DNA of 54,602 nt from Pseudoxanthomonas jiangsuensis (GCF_010093185.1 NZ_PDWL01000025.1:1-54602), one strand, 5' to 3'. Positions 7,989 to 15,651 are shown, counted from the first letter of the stretch. A program made the numbers and translations. Notes: generated from the letters alone by a model not told the origin.

Positions 7989-8864
7989 TCAGTACAGCGA
8001 GCCGGCGTTGACGATCGGCTGGGTGCCGCGGTCGCCGCACAGCACCACCAGCAGGTTGCTGACCATCTGCGCCTTGCGCTCCTCGTCCAGCTGGACGACG
8101 TCGTTCTTCTGCAGCTCGGCCAGGGCCATCTCGACCATGCCCACGGCGCCGGCGACGATCCGGGTGCGCGCGGCGATCACCGCATTGGCCTGCTGCCTCT
8201 GCAGCATCGCCTGGGCGATCTCGGGGGCGTAGGCCAGGTGGCTGATGCGGGCCTCGATCACTTCCACGCCGGCGGTGCCCAGGCGTTCGGCGATCTGCGC
8301 CTGCAGGTGCTCGGAGATCTCCTGCGGATGGCCGCGCAGGGCGGTCTGGCCGTCGTCGTGCTGGTCGTAGGGGTAGCTGGAGGCCATCGCCCGCAGCGCC
8401 GCTTCGGACTGGATGTGGACGAAGCTCTCGTAGTCGTCGACGTTGAACACGGCCTCCGACGCATCCACCACCTGCCAGACGATCACCGCGGCGATCTCGA
8501 TCGGGCTGCCGTCCAGGTCGTTGACCTTGAGCTTGCCGCTCTCGAAGTTGCGCACGCGCTGGCTGATCTTGCGCTTGGAGTAGAAGGGGTTGTTCCAGCG
8601 CAGGCCGGCCTCCCTGACCGTGCCGACGTACTTGCCGAACAGGCTCAGCACCGCGGCCTGGTTGGGCTGGATCGAGTACAGGCCGGTGACGGTGAACACC
8701 GCCAGCGCGACCAGCACCGCCGCGGAGATCAGCGGCAGGGCGCCTCCGCCCATGGGCGCGGCCCGCACGCCGGCGAAGAACAGCCAGGCGGCGACCGCGG
8801 CCGCGGCGATGACGCCGAGCAGGACGGGGATGCCGGGCAGGGATGCGAGGGCACGTTCTTTCAT
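7989..8864 (-). CDS. SPFH (stomatin/prohibitin/flotillin) domain membrane protein
   Basis: A 291-residue SPFH protein with two N-terminal hydrophobic segments ([20 protein letters not shown] and [20 protein letters not shown]), then the SPFH/band-7 core: [60 protein letters not shown], and an [20 protein letters not shown] coiled helix. SPFH proteins form ring-like oligomers on membranes and organise lipid domains or protease complexes. The start MKERALASL (ATG 8864) is preferred to an upstream in-frame ATG that would lie beyond the promoter. It is the first gene of a seven-gene minus-strand operon. Confidence 0.85.
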   Translation of the reverse strand: MKERALASLPGIPVLLGVIAAAAVAAWLFFAGVRAAPMGGGALPLISAAVLVALAVFTVTGLYSIQPNQAAVLSLFGKYVGTVREAGLRWNNPFYSKRKISQRVRNFESGKLKVNDLDGSPIEIAAVIVWQVVDASEAVFNVDDYESFVHIQSEAALRAMASSYPYDQHDDGQTALRGHPQEISEHLQAQIAERLGTAGVEVIEARISHLAYAPEIAQAMLQRQQANAVIAARTRIVAGAVGMVEMALAELQKNDVVQLDEERKAQMVSNLLVVLCGDRGTQPIVNAGSLY

Positions 8865-8890
8865 GGCGTCGTTCTCCGGTTGACGGTGAA

Positions 8891-8918
8891 AAGATATCAA
8901 ATTGATATCAGTCGTCAA
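8891..8918 (-). promoter_or_regulatory. Promoter with palindromic operator for the SPFH operon
   Basis: On the minus strand TTGACG (complement of 8913-8918) and TATCTT (complement of 8891-8896) are separated by 16 bp. The spacer and -10 contain the palindrome GATATCA (8893-8899), AAT, TGATATC (8903-8909). A protein bound there would block RNA polymerase. The operon's own Arc-like protein is the obvious candidate. Confidence 0.65.
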
Positions 8919-9135
8919 GAAGGGCTGTCGGCAGGGGGCACAGGGTCAAGCAGAGGCAGACAAAGGCGTCAGGTCTGGCCGGGTTCGGACTGAGCCGCGG
9001 CGAACCGGCCGTGTTGTGGCCGCTCGGGCGCACATCCGTGTGCGCACTCGCTACCGCGGACATCCATGTCCGCTGCCCCAACACAACCGGTTCGCCGCGT
9101 CTTCTGCGCGCTGGAAGTTCAGGACCTCTATCGAA

Positions 9136-9166
9136 CCGTCGTCCCGGCGAATGCCGGGACCCAGTG
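9136..9166 (+). repeat. REP-like element, left arm of a perfect 31-bp inverted repeat
   Basis: The element begins CCGTCGTCCCGGC and ends GGGACCCAGTG, with internal hairpin GTCCCGGC-GAAT-GCCGGGAC. It is the exact reverse complement of 9211-9241. Confidence 0.85.
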
Positions 9167-9210
9167 CCTTGCCTCCCCGGTTCGCATTGCTCCTGCAAGG
9201 GGAGCAAAGA

Positions 9211-9241
9211 CACTGGGTCCCGGCATTCGCCGGGACGACGG
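9211..9241 (-). repeat. REP-like element, right arm of a perfect 31-bp inverted repeat
   Basis: Exact reverse complement of 9136-9166, separated from it by 44 bp. A paired head-to-head REP arrangement is typical of elements mobilised by REP-associated tyrosine transposases (family knowledge); no such gene is present in this window. Confidence 0.85.
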
Positions 9242-9267
9242 GTATGGGAAAGTGGAGCCAAGGCCTG

Positions 9268-9272
9268 AAGAG
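9268..9272. repeat. Left copy of 5-bp target-site duplication (AAGAG)
   Basis: AAGAG immediately precedes the TGT terminus of the prophage and recurs immediately after the opposite terminus at 48680-48684. A 5-bp duplication is what Mu-type transposition leaves. Confidence 0.92.
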
Positions 9273-9453
9273 TGTTCCCCGCCACATGGTTTGTTAGACG
9301 GGACAAAGCGGGAAAAGCGGAATGAAAACGGGACAAAAAGGCCTGAAAAACAGGCGATTCAGGCGCATTTGAGGGGCGTGTCCCGCCGTGGGCGGGATGA
9401 CACATGGTTTGCGCGACGCCGAGCGTGCCGGCGTGCGCCTGCCACATGGTTTG
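9273..9453 (+). repeat. Left prophage end with three transposase-binding-type repeats
   Basis: Three direct copies of a CACATGGTTTG motif lie at 9281-9293 (GCCACATGGTTTG), 9401-9411 and 9441-9453 (GCCACATGGTTTG). They match, in inverse orientation, the sites at the right end. Between copies one and two are two ACGGGACAAA repeats 30 bp apart (9298-9307, 9328-9337) and a hairpin TCCCGCC-GTG-GGCGGGA near 9381-9397. The layout of three left sites with a wide gap between the first and second is like Mu L1-L3. Confidence 0.8.
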
Positions 9454-9454
9454 A

Positions 9455-9787
9455 TCAGCGCGCCGGGGGCGCGTCGGCCGGGTCGGCGGCGGTCTGCAGG
9501 GCGTCCTCGAACGTCCGTAGGCGTGCCAGCAGGGCTTCCAGCTGGTCGGCGTCCAGGCTTTTCAGGCCGTGGGCGCCGGTCTCGGCCAGCGTCTGGTCCA
9601 CGACGCGGCGCCAGCCCCACCTGTCGGCCAGGTGGGTGATCTCTCGGATCGCCTGCCGGCGCCGGAACGGATAGGCCGCCGCCAGGCGCGTGCGGGCCTC
9701 GAAACTGAGTTCAGGGACCGGCCCCCGCGCGAGCGCCGCGCGCAGTACCGCCCGCAAATCACCTACCAGCTGCCGCCTTTCCTCCAC
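9455..9787 (-). CDS. Hypothetical protein at the prophage left end
   Basis: A 110-residue ORF that follows and overlaps the repressor gene by 29 bp. The likely start is GTG 9787 after GGGGGCGGAC. The sequence (VEERRQLVGDLRAVLRAALA ... RRRQAIREITHLADRWGWRR ... LDADQLEALLARLRTFEDAL) is charged and helical with no recognised family. Being the only gene besides the repressor on the leftward transcript, it should be expressed in the lysogen and may help maintain lysogeny or affect the host. Confidence 0.6.
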   Translation of the reverse strand: MEERRQLVGDLRAVLRAALARGPVPELSFEARTRLAAAYPFRRRQAIREITHLADRWGWRRVVDQTLAETGAHGLKSLDADQLEALLARLRTFEDALQTAADPADAPPAR

Positions 9788-10268
9788 GTCCGCCCCCTGT
9801 GGCCGTCCTGAGCATGCCTTGGGCCAGGGGGATGACTTCCGCCTCCGCCAGGCCCTTCTCCAGCAGCTGGACCAGGATGGCTGTCGCCTCGCCGAAAGCG
9901 GCGGGGGCCAAGGCCACATCCGCCGCGTCCAGCTCCTCCTGGAGCAGCTGCGCGGCGATCTTCACGTTCTCCAGTTGCAGGGCGTGAGACGGCGTTGAGG
10001 GCTTGTCCTGCAAGGGCTTCGCTGGCTCAACGCCCGTGGCGAGCCATTCCAGGCTGCGGCCCGAAGCCATGCACAGCCGGGCCAACGCCATGAAAGGCGG
10101 CTCCGCGGTTCCCTTGACGTACTTGAGCAACTGGTCGGTGGAGCGACCAGCTATTTCTGACGCCTTTTGGCGCGACCCCAGAGCATCTATTACCGCCAAA
10201 AGGCGGCTTCCGAGTTCCGATTCAGAACTAGGAAGTTGGCTTCCTGCGGCTTCTGGAACTTCCGACAT
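9759..10268 (-). CDS. Prophage CI-like repressor (XRE-type HTH)
   Basis: A 169-residue protein transcribed leftward, opposite to the early operon. The N-terminal domain is an HTH of phage-repressor type: RLLAVIDALGSRQKASEIAG, then STDQLLKYVKGTAEPPFMAL with ARLCMASGRSLEWLATG, a pattern common to CI-like proteins. The C-terminal half is helical (NVKIAAQLLQEELDAADVAL) and probably oligomerises; no LexA-type self-cleavage site is seen. ATG 10268 is the first plausible start; the ribosome binding site is weak (AAAAAAGGG). It should hold the early promoter at 10376-10403 shut by binding the ACCGCC/GGCGGT palindromes, some of which lie within its own coding region. Confidence 0.8.
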   Translation of the reverse strand: MSEVPEAAGSQLPSSESELGSRLLAVIDALGSRQKASEIAGRSTDQLLKYVKGTAEPPFMALARLCMASGRSLEWLATGVEPAKPLQDKPSTPSHALQLENVKIAAQLLQEELDAADVALAPAAFGEATAILVQLLEKGLAEAEVIPLAQGMLRTATGGGRGGKAAAGR

Positions 10269-10422
10269 CAGAAAAAACCCTTTTTTAATCAGTATTTTGC
10301 GGAGATTCACCGCTGAATGGCGGTGCAAGGTGAACTCGGAAGCCGCTGATGGGCGAATTAGGTCGCCCAAAGGCGTTGACATGCCGCCTATTGGCGGTAA
10401 TATCTGCTCCGTAGATACCGCC
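10161..10422. promoter_or_regulatory. Repressor operator array
   Basis: Several related palindromes surround the repressor start and the early promoter: CGCCTTTTGGCG (10161-10172), CCGCCAAAAGGCGG (10193-10206), CACCGC-TGAATG-GCGGTG (10308-10325), CGCCCAAAGGCG (10364-10375), GCCGCCTATTGGCGGT (10383-10398) and a half-site ACCGCC (10417-10422). The common form is ACCGCY-N4-RGCGGT. Two lie inside the repressor gene, as in phage switches where looping or autoregulation occurs. Confidence 0.7.
10376..10403 (+). promoter_or_regulatory. Early (transposition operon) promoter
   Basis: TTGACA (10376-10381), 16-bp spacer, TAATAT (10398-10403): close to the sigma-70 consensus. The spacer is almost entirely the operator palindrome GCCGCCTATTGGCGGT, so repressor binding must exclude RNA polymerase. 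It reads into the Ner-like gene at 10452. Confidence 0.8.
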
Positions 10423-10451
10423 ACCTTGTTTGCATCACGGAGCCGCCCTAG

Positions 10452-10733
10452 ATGTCCCGAACCGCCAAGGTCCTCACGCCGGAACAGGTCAAGGAGCGCC
10501 TGCGACTGCAGGGCAAGACGACCACCCAGTGGGCGGCCGAACACGGCTTCACCCGGAACGAGGTGTACCGGGTGCTCAACGGGCAGGCCAAGGCCCACTA
10601 CGGGAAGGCGCACGAGATCGCCGTGCTGCTGGGCCTGAAGCCCGGCAGCGAGGAGGAGCTGGCAAGCCGCCCGTCCGGGAAGGCTACCACCGGGGCCGCT
10701 ACGCGCAATCTGCAGGCGAGGGCCGCGGCATGA
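10452..10733 (+). CDS. Ner-like DNA-binding protein, BcepMu gp16 family
   Basis: A 93-residue protein with TPEQVKERLRLQGKTTTQWA, then EHGFTRNEVYRVLNGQAKAH and YGKAHEIAVLLGLKP. This matches the BcepMu gp16 family of phage HTH proteins (recalled family pattern). As first gene of the early operon and divergent from the repressor, it occupies the position of Mu ner and is likely a Cro/Ner-type negative regulator of the switch region. Its stop overlaps the next start (ATGA). Confidence 0.8.
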   Translation: MSRTAKVLTPEQVKERLRLQGKTTTQWAAEHGFTRNEVYRVLNGQAKAHYGKAHEIAVLLGLKPGSEEELASRPSGKATTGAATRNLQARAAA

Positions 10734-10885
10734 ATACCGCCTCCCTCTACCAGGCTGACAACGCCCAGCTGCTGGCCGAGAGCTGCCAGTGGATGCCGCC
10801 GCCGCCGCGGGACTGCGCTGCGCCGATCCTGGTTTACCCGCTGCCGCACGAGCTGCCGGAGTCGCCGGCGGTGGTGGGCGCTTGA
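10730..10885 (+). CDS. Small early hypothetical protein
   Basis: A 51-residue Pro-rich ORF (MNTASLYQADNAQLLAESCQ, ending LPHELPESPAVVGA) whose ATG overlaps the preceding stop (ATGA, 10730-10733). The overlap with genes on both sides is in keeping with this operon. No family is recognised. Confidence 0.5.
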   Translation: MNTASLYQADNAQLLAESCQWMPPPPRDCAAPILVYPLPHELPESPAVVGA

Positions 10886-11271
10886 ACGCCGGTACCGCTC
10901 GCGCCCTGGTGCCGGGCGCCGACCCGATCCTGCGCTGCACGGCGGCGGTGGCGATGGCACGCGAGGCCAACCGCGACCTGGTCTATCACCTGTGCGCCCG
11001 CAACGCCCGGCTGGCGGTCGACGCCGCGCGGCGCCGGGCGGCCTACGTGGCCGTGGCGCGCGACAACTACAGCCTGGCCCGGGCCAACGGGTGGGGATTA
11101 GCCGGGAGCGGGCTTGCCCGCGCGTGCCCCGGGGTCGGACATGCCCTGAAAACCCCGGCATCGAGGGAGCGGGTCAACCGCGTTGCGGACCAGGTGCGCG
11201 GCGCTGCGCACCTGGGGACCTCCGCCCGTGCGACCTCGTCCGCGGCCGCAGGTGAGGGTGTCGGAGCATGA
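10882..11271 (+). CDS. Early hypothetical protein
   Basis: An ORF of 129 residues if started at TTG 10882 (TTGA overlap with the previous stop), or 106 from ATG 10951 within CTAAVAMAREANRDLVYHLC. The central part (AREANRDLVYHLCARNARLA ... RRRAAYVAVARDNYSLARAN) is helical and basic. The C-terminal third is Ala/Gly-rich and low in information. The start is uncertain. Its position between Ner-like and transposase genes is typical for unknown early genes of BcepMu-like phages. Confidence 0.5.
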   Translation: MNAGTARALVPGADPILRCTAAVAMAREANRDLVYHLCARNARLAVDAARRRAAYVAVARDNYSLARANGWGLAGSGLARACPGVGHALKTPASRERVNRVADQVRGAAHLGTSARATSSAAAGEGVGA

Positions 11272-11720
11272 CGCGCAGGCGACGTTCCGACGCCCTCACC
11301 GGCGACATGTTCGCGGTGCCGCGTCCGGCGGCGAAGGTGCCGGGCAGCATGAACTTCCGCGCCGTGGTCAGCGGCCGGATCAGCGACATGCTGGACGACG
11401 CACGCGCCGCCGGCCTGGACCGCTGGGAGGTGGCCGCGCAGGCCAGCCGCCTGTCCGGGCACGACGTGTCCAAGAACATGCTGGACGGCTACACCTCCGA
11501 GGCGCGCGACGCCTTCAACTGCCCGCTCTGGCTGGCGCCGGTCCTGGAGATCGTCTGCAGCAGCACCACGCTGGCCGAGTGGCATGGCGAGGTGGTGGGC
11601 GGGCAGCTGCTGCTGGGTGCGGCGACGATCGATGCCGAGATCGGCCGCCTGGAGCGCGAGCGGCACAACGCCGCCGATGCGATCCGCCAACTGAAAGAGC
11701 TGCGCCGGAGGGTGCCCTGA
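11268..11720 (+). CDS. Early hypothetical protein upstream of the transposase
   Basis: A 150-residue protein: MTRRRRSDALTGDMFAVPRP, then FRAVVSGRISDMLDDARAAG, a helix-turn-helix-like VAAQASRLSGHDVSKNMLDG and a C-terminal coiled coil (AATIDAEIGRLERERHNAAD). It may be a DNA-binding accessory factor. Start and stop overlap both neighbours by four or fewer bases, so it is translated with the transposase. Confidence 0.6.
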   Translation: MTRRRRSDALTGDMFAVPRPAAKVPGSMNFRAVVSGRISDMLDDARAAGLDRWEVAAQASRLSGHDVSKNMLDGYTSEARDAFNCPLWLAPVLEIVCSSTTLAEWHGEVVGGQLLLGAATIDAEIGRLERERHNAADAIRQLKELRRRVP

Positions 11721-13993
11721 TGGCTGACGGCAATCTCCCGCACCAGGAATCCTGGTACAGCCCTGCGGAGCTAGCCGGCATGCCCGGGCTGCCGGGTACC
11801 GAGCGCGCTGTGCGCGATATGGCTGCGCGCGAGCAGTGGGCACATCGTCCCCGGCAAGCGCGTGGTGGCGGGCGTGAGTACTCCCTCACCAGTCTACCCG
11901 TGACGACCCAGGCCGCCCTGCGCCGCGCCGAATCTCTGCGCGTGGCCAACGCCGCCTCCACCAGCAGCCACTACCAGGCCGGCGCCGCCCTGGCGCGCCG
12001 CCTGACCATCGGCGAGGCGGTCGATGGCCGCGTGATCCAGCGTGCCCGCGAGTCCGGCGCCGCCACCGCGGCCGGCCTGGCGGGTGCCGCCAAGGCGCGC
12101 ATGGCCGCCAAGCTGGACGTGCTGGCCAGGCTGGCCGCCTACGCCGCCATCCGCAGCATCGGCCAGTGCGCCGCCCTGGAGGAGTTCTGTGCGGCCTACA
12201 ACGCCGGCCGGATCGAAGTGGACCCGGACGTGCGCCAGTTCGCCGGCGTAACCCTGCACCCGACCACGCTGCGCCGGTGGAAGAAGCAGCTCAAGACCCA
12301 AGGCCCGGCCGCGCTGGCCGGCGACTATGGCAACCGTCGCGGCAGCGGCCAGCTGGACACCGATGAGGCGCTGCGCGACTTCGTCATCGGCCTGATCGCG
12401 GCCAAGCCGCATATCAGCGCCAAGCTGGTGTGCGAGGCACTGCAGGCGCGGTTCGCCGATCGGGCGCTGCCGGCAGAGCGCAGCGTCGCCCGCTGGCTGG
12501 CCCGCTGGAAGCAGGACCACGCCGAGGCGTACCTGGCCACGACCAACCCCGACGCCTGGAAGAACCGCCATATGGCGGCCTTTGGCAGCGCATCGGAGGG
12601 CATCACCCGCGCCTGCCAGCTGTGGATGATGGACAGCACCCCGGCCGACCTGCAGCTGGTCGATGGGCGCTACACCCTGATCGGCGTGATCGATGTGGCC
12701 TGGCGCGGCCTGCGCCTGCACGTGGTCAAGACCAGCAACGCCGAGGGCGTGAGCCAGCTCACCCGCCGCGCGATCCTGGAATGGGGCGTGCCCGAGGCCA
12801 TCAAGATGGACAACGGCTCGGACTACGCCAGCCAGCGCTTCGCGCGGTTGCTGACCGGCCTGAACATCGAGCCGCGCTTCAGCGCCCCGTTCTCGCCCTG
12901 GGAAAAGCCCCACATCGAGCGTGCCTTCCGCACCTTCAGCCACTCGCTGCTGGAGCTGCTGCCGGGCTACACCGGCCACAACGTGGCCGAGGCCCAGGCC
13001 ATCCGCGCCCGGGATTCGTTCGCGGACCGCCTGTTCCAGAAGAACGCGGTGGTGGAGATCAAGCTGACCGCGGCCGAGCTGCAGGAGTTTTGCGACCGCT
13101 GGTGCCAGGACTACTACGCCCATGAGCGTCACGACGGCCTGCAGGGGCAAACCCCGTTCGAACGCTTCGCCCAGCTGCGCGACGTGGTCCGCCGGATCGG
13201 CGACGTGCGCGCCCTGGATCTGCTCTTGGGCGAGGGGCATACCCGCACGGTCACCAAGAAGGGCCTGCGGATCGAGCGGCTGAACTACATCGCCCCGGAG
13301 CTGGCCACGGTGATCGGCCAGCAGGTGCTGGTGCGGATGGACGAGGCCGACATCGGTCGGGCCGTGGTCTACGCCGACGGGCTATTCCTGTGCGTGGCCG
13401 AGTGCCCCGAGGTGGCCGGCGTATCCCGCCGCGAGATCGCCATCGAGGCCAAGGCCAAGCAGGCCGCCGCCGTCCAGGAAGCCAAGGCGCAGATGCGCGC
13501 GGCCAAGCGCAAGGCCCAGGTGGGCGACATCGCCCGCGAGATCCTGGACCACAAGTCGCGCCAGCACGGGGCCCTGGCCGCGCTGCCGGCGCCGAACGTG
13601 GTCCACCTGACCCCGGCCCTGGAGGCGGCAAGCGAGGCTGCCGAGGCCCTGGATGCGGCGCAGGCGCGCCCCCTGGAGCCGTGGCAGACCCCGACCACCC
13701 TGGACCACCTGGCCGAGCTGCGCGACGTGCGCCGCGCCGAGCAAGCCCAGGACGAGACCGCCGAGCAGCGCTTCCGCCGCGCCCTGGATCTGCTGATGAA
13801 GCCGGAGGCCGAGCGCAACGACTTCGACCGGCAGTACCTGCGCAACCACTGCAACTCGCCCGAGTTCCGGGGCCGATGGGCTCTGTTCGAGGACTTCGGC
13901 GTGTCCGCCTTCCAGCTTCCAGACGCATACGCCGCCCTGCTGCCCGATGGCGCGGCGTTCGACCGTCTCCACCGGGCTCAACAAGGGGAATAA
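11720..13993 (+). CDS. MuA-like DDE transposase
   Basis: A 757-residue transposase that pairs the prophage ends and integrates or replicates the phage. The N-terminus has a Mu-type winged helix (WYSPAELAGMPGLPGTERAV ... EYSLTSLPVTTQ). An rve-type catalytic core follows: Asp 305 (LWMMDSTPADL), Asp 364 (IKMDNGSDYASQ) and Glu 400 (PWEKPHIERAFRTF), a DD(35)E spacing. After the core come the beta-barrel-like region (HTRTVTKKGLRIERLNYIAP) and an Ala/Glu-rich C-terminal part that would contact the B ATPase. All catalytic residues are present. Its likely sites are the CACATGGTTTG repeats at both ends. Confidence 0.95.
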   Translation: MADGNLPHQESWYSPAELAGMPGLPGTERAVRDMAAREQWAHRPRQARGGGREYSLTSLPVTTQAALRRAESLRVANAASTSSHYQAGAALARRLTIGEAVDGRVIQRARESGAATAAGLAGAAKARMAAKLDVLARLAAYAAIRSIGQCAALEEFCAAYNAGRIEVDPDVRQFAGVTLHPTTLRRWKKQLKTQGPAALAGDYGNRRGSGQLDTDEALRDFVIGLIAAKPHISAKLVCEALQARFADRALPAERSVARWLARWKQDHAEAYLATTNPDAWKNRHMAAFGSASEGITRACQLWMMDSTPADLQLVDGRYTLIGVIDVAWRGLRLHVVKTSNAEGVSQLTRRAILEWGVPEAIKMDNGSDYASQRFARLLTGLNIEPRFSAPFSPWEKPHIERAFRTFSHSLLELLPGYTGHNVAEAQAIRARDSFADRLFQKNAVVEIKLTAAELQEFCDRWCQDYYAHERHDGLQGQTPFERFAQLRDVVRRIGDVRALDLLLGEGHTRTVTKKGLRIERLNYIAPELATVIGQQVLVRMDEADIGRAVVYADGLFLCVAECPEVAGVSRREIAIEAKAKQAAAVQEAKAQMRAAKRKAQVGDIAREILDHKSRQHGALAALPAPNVVHLTPALEAASEAAEALDAAQARPLEPWQTPTTLDHLAELRDVRRAEQAQDETAEQRFRRALDLLMKPEAERNDFDRQYLRNHCNSPEFRGRWALFEDFGVSAFQLPDAYAALLPDGAAFDRLHRAQQGE

Positions 13994-13995
13994 CC

Positions 13996-14733
13996 ATGCG
14001 TTCCAGGATCGTCCCGATCTCCAACGTCGCCCGCCTGTCCGAAGCGGGTGACGCGCTGCTCAACCGCGCACCGGGCATGCCCGGTATGGGCCTGGTCTAC
14101 GGCCCGAGCGGCTATGGCAAGACCACTGCGGTGGCCTGGCTGGCCACTCGCCAGCACGGCGTGTTCGTGCGCGCCCTGGCCACTACCACGCCCAGCTCCC
14201 TGGTGGAGAGCATCTGCAAGGAGCTGGGCATCGCCCGGCGGCAGTCGATCGTGGCGACCATCGAGGTGATCGTCGAGCGGCTGGCCGAGACCAACCGGCC
14301 GTTGTTCGTGGACGAGTCCGACTACATCACCGGCAGCACGCGCCTGGTCGAGACCCTGCGCGACATCCACGACCTGGCCAGCGTGCCGGTGATCCTGATC
14401 GGCATGCAGCACCTGCGCCGCGCGGTCAGCACGCGCGAGCAGCTGGCCGGTCGCATCGCCCAGTGGGTGGAGTTCCAGGAGTCCAGCCTGGACGACGCCC
14501 GCGTATTGGCACGCGAGCTGTGCGAAGTGGATGTTGCCGACGAGCTGGTGCAGCGGCTGCACACTGCCGCCCATGGCGCTGTGCGGCTGATCGTGGTCGG
14601 GCTTGGCCGCATCGAGCACGTCGCCCGATCGCGCGGCCTGTCCAAGGTCTCCGCGGCCGACTGGCCCAAGAGCCTGGACTTCTTCATGGGCACCGCGCCG
14701 CAGGTGCCGGCCCGCAAGTTGGCGGTCGCCTGA
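13996..14733 (+). CDS. MuB-like AAA ATPase, transposition target-selection protein
   Basis: A 245-residue AAA+ ATPase that binds target DNA, activates the transposase and gives target immunity. Walker A is GPSGYGKT (residues 36-43), Walker B is PLFVDESDY (Asp 106, Glu 107), and the sensor region is VILIGMQHLRRAV. It lacks MuB's N-terminal HTH domain, as in TnsC/IstB-like and BcepMu-type B proteins. It lies 2 bp after the transposase stop, with AAGGGGAA as ribosome binding site. Confidence 0.93.
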   Translation: MRSRIVPISNVARLSEAGDALLNRAPGMPGMGLVYGPSGYGKTTAVAWLATRQHGVFVRALATTTPSSLVESICKELGIARRQSIVATIEVIVERLAETNRPLFVDESDYITGSTRLVETLRDIHDLASVPVILIGMQHLRRAVSTREQLAGRIAQWVEFQESSLDDARVLARELCEVDVADELVQRLHTAAHGAVRLIVVGLGRIEHVARSRGLSKVSAADWPKSLDFFMGTAPQVPARKLAVA

Positions 14734-15080
14734 TGACGCCCGCCCTGAGCCGCAGCCGGCGGTTGTCCCAATCCCTGCTCAAGCGGGAGGGCGACCAGGG
14801 CGTGCAGGCACGGCTGTGGTACGCGATGCGCGTGCTGCGCAGCTTCACCCCTAGCGAGCTGATGGCCGTGGCCGAGGTGGAGAGCCGCAGGAACACCCGC
14901 AACTACTGCCAGCGCCTGGCCCGCGCCGGGTTTCTGGCCGCGATACCCGCGCCTCGCCGCCTGCAACAGGAAACCACCTTCCGCCTGGTGCGGAACACCG
15001 GCCCCAAGTGTCCCGGCGTGCTGCTCGCGCGCGGCGTGGTCTGGGATCACAACACCAACCAGGAATACCCGATCAAATGA
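14733..15080 (+). CDS. Early protein with winged-helix-like fold
   Basis: A 115-residue basic protein. The segment AMRVLRSFTPSELMAVAEVE with SRRNTRNYCQRLARAGFLAA looks like a winged helix (DNA-binding) domain, followed by a beta wing (TTFRLVRNTGPKCPG). Start overlaps the B stop (TGATG) and stop overlaps the next start. Probably a regulator or replication accessory of the early operon; exact role unknown. Confidence 0.6.
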   Translation: MTPALSRSRRLSQSLLKREGDQGVQARLWYAMRVLRSFTPSELMAVAEVESRRNTRNYCQRLARAGFLAAIPAPRRLQQETTFRLVRNTGPKCPGVLLARGVVWDHNTNQEYPIK

Positions 15081-15427
15081 CCATCCCCGAATCCGATTGG
15101 CTGGAGGTGCTACGCGCCGCGTGCGCGGCGCCCAACAGCTCCCAGCGCAAGGTGGCCGAGCGCCTGGGCTACAGCACCTCGGTGATCAGCCAGGTGCTGG
15201 GCGGCAAGTACGCCGGCGACCTCAAGGCCGTACAGGCCAAGGTGGAGGGCGCCTTCATGGGCGTGACCGTCAACTGCCCGGTCGTAGGCGAGCTGCCGCG
15301 CAACCGGTGCCTGGAATACCAGCGCCAGGCCTTCGCTGCGACCAACCACCTGCGCGTGCAGCTCTCGCGCAGCTGCCCCGAGTGCAAGCACAACCGGCAC
15401 CAGGCCCGGCAGACGGAGGTCCGCTGA
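15077..15427 (+). CDS. HTH protein with C-terminal cysteine pair
   Basis: A 116-residue protein with an XRE-like HTH (SSQRKVAERLGYSTSVISQV, then LGGKYAGDLKAVQAKVEGAF) and a C-terminal cysteine-containing tail (CPVVGELPRNRCLEYQRQAF ... SCPECKHN) that could bind zinc. This combination recurs in BcepMu/Mu-like early regions. It overlaps the preceding ORF (ATGA) and touches the next (TGATG). Confidence 0.65.
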   Translation: MTIPESDWLEVLRAACAAPNSSQRKVAERLGYSTSVISQVLGGKYAGDLKAVQAKVEGAFMGVTVNCPVVGELPRNRCLEYQRQAFAATNHLRVQLSRSCPECKHNRHQARQTEVR

Positions 15428-15651
15428 TGCGCTCCCACGCCCATTCCCTGGTGCCGCGGGTGACCGCGGACCTGATCACCGCCGCGGCCGAGCTGGCGCA
15501 GATCGACCGCATGCCGATCCGGGCGCGCTGCCGCCTGGTGCAACTGATCGCCGAGGGCTCGGCCGTCGTGGACTACCTCACTGTGGGCGAACTGATCCAG
15601 CTGGCCCGGCAGGCCCGGCGCGAGCCGGAGACGAGCGGGGTGGCGGCATGA
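15427..15651 (+). CDS. Small early hypothetical protein
   Basis: A 74-residue, mostly helical protein (MRSHAHSLVPRVTADLITAA ... MPIRARCRLVQLIAEGSAVV). Start and stop are coupled to neighbours by overlapping codons. No family is recognised. Confidence 0.55.
   Translation: MRSHAHSLVPRVTADLITAAAELAQIDRMPIRARCRLVQLIAEGSAVVDYLTVGELIQLARQARREPETSGVAA

Larger units (their letters stand above)
8919..9267. other. Intergenic region with REP-like inverted repeats
   Basis: No credible gene is seen. The region between the SPFH promoter and the prophage target site holds the paired REP-like copies listed separately. An additional pair, TCCGTGTGCGCACTCGCTACC followed within about 25 bp by GCGGACATCCATGTCCGC, is a further short inverted motif. 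Before prophage insertion this region was continuous with 48685-49001. Confidence 0.5.

Noticed and set aside
9136..9241. CRISPR-like repeat array.
   Set aside because: Only two copies, in inverted orientation and internally palindromic, with no regular spacers or cas genes: REP-like elements instead.
9268..9272. tRNA-associated att site for an integrase.
   Set aside because: No tRNA gene or tyrosine/serine integrase is present; the 5-bp duplication and DDE transposase show transpositional insertion.
9759..10970. A 403-codon extension of the repressor upstream to 10970.
   Set aside because: It would run through the early promoter, operators and the Ner-like gene on the other strand; homology and the HTH begin at ATG 10268.
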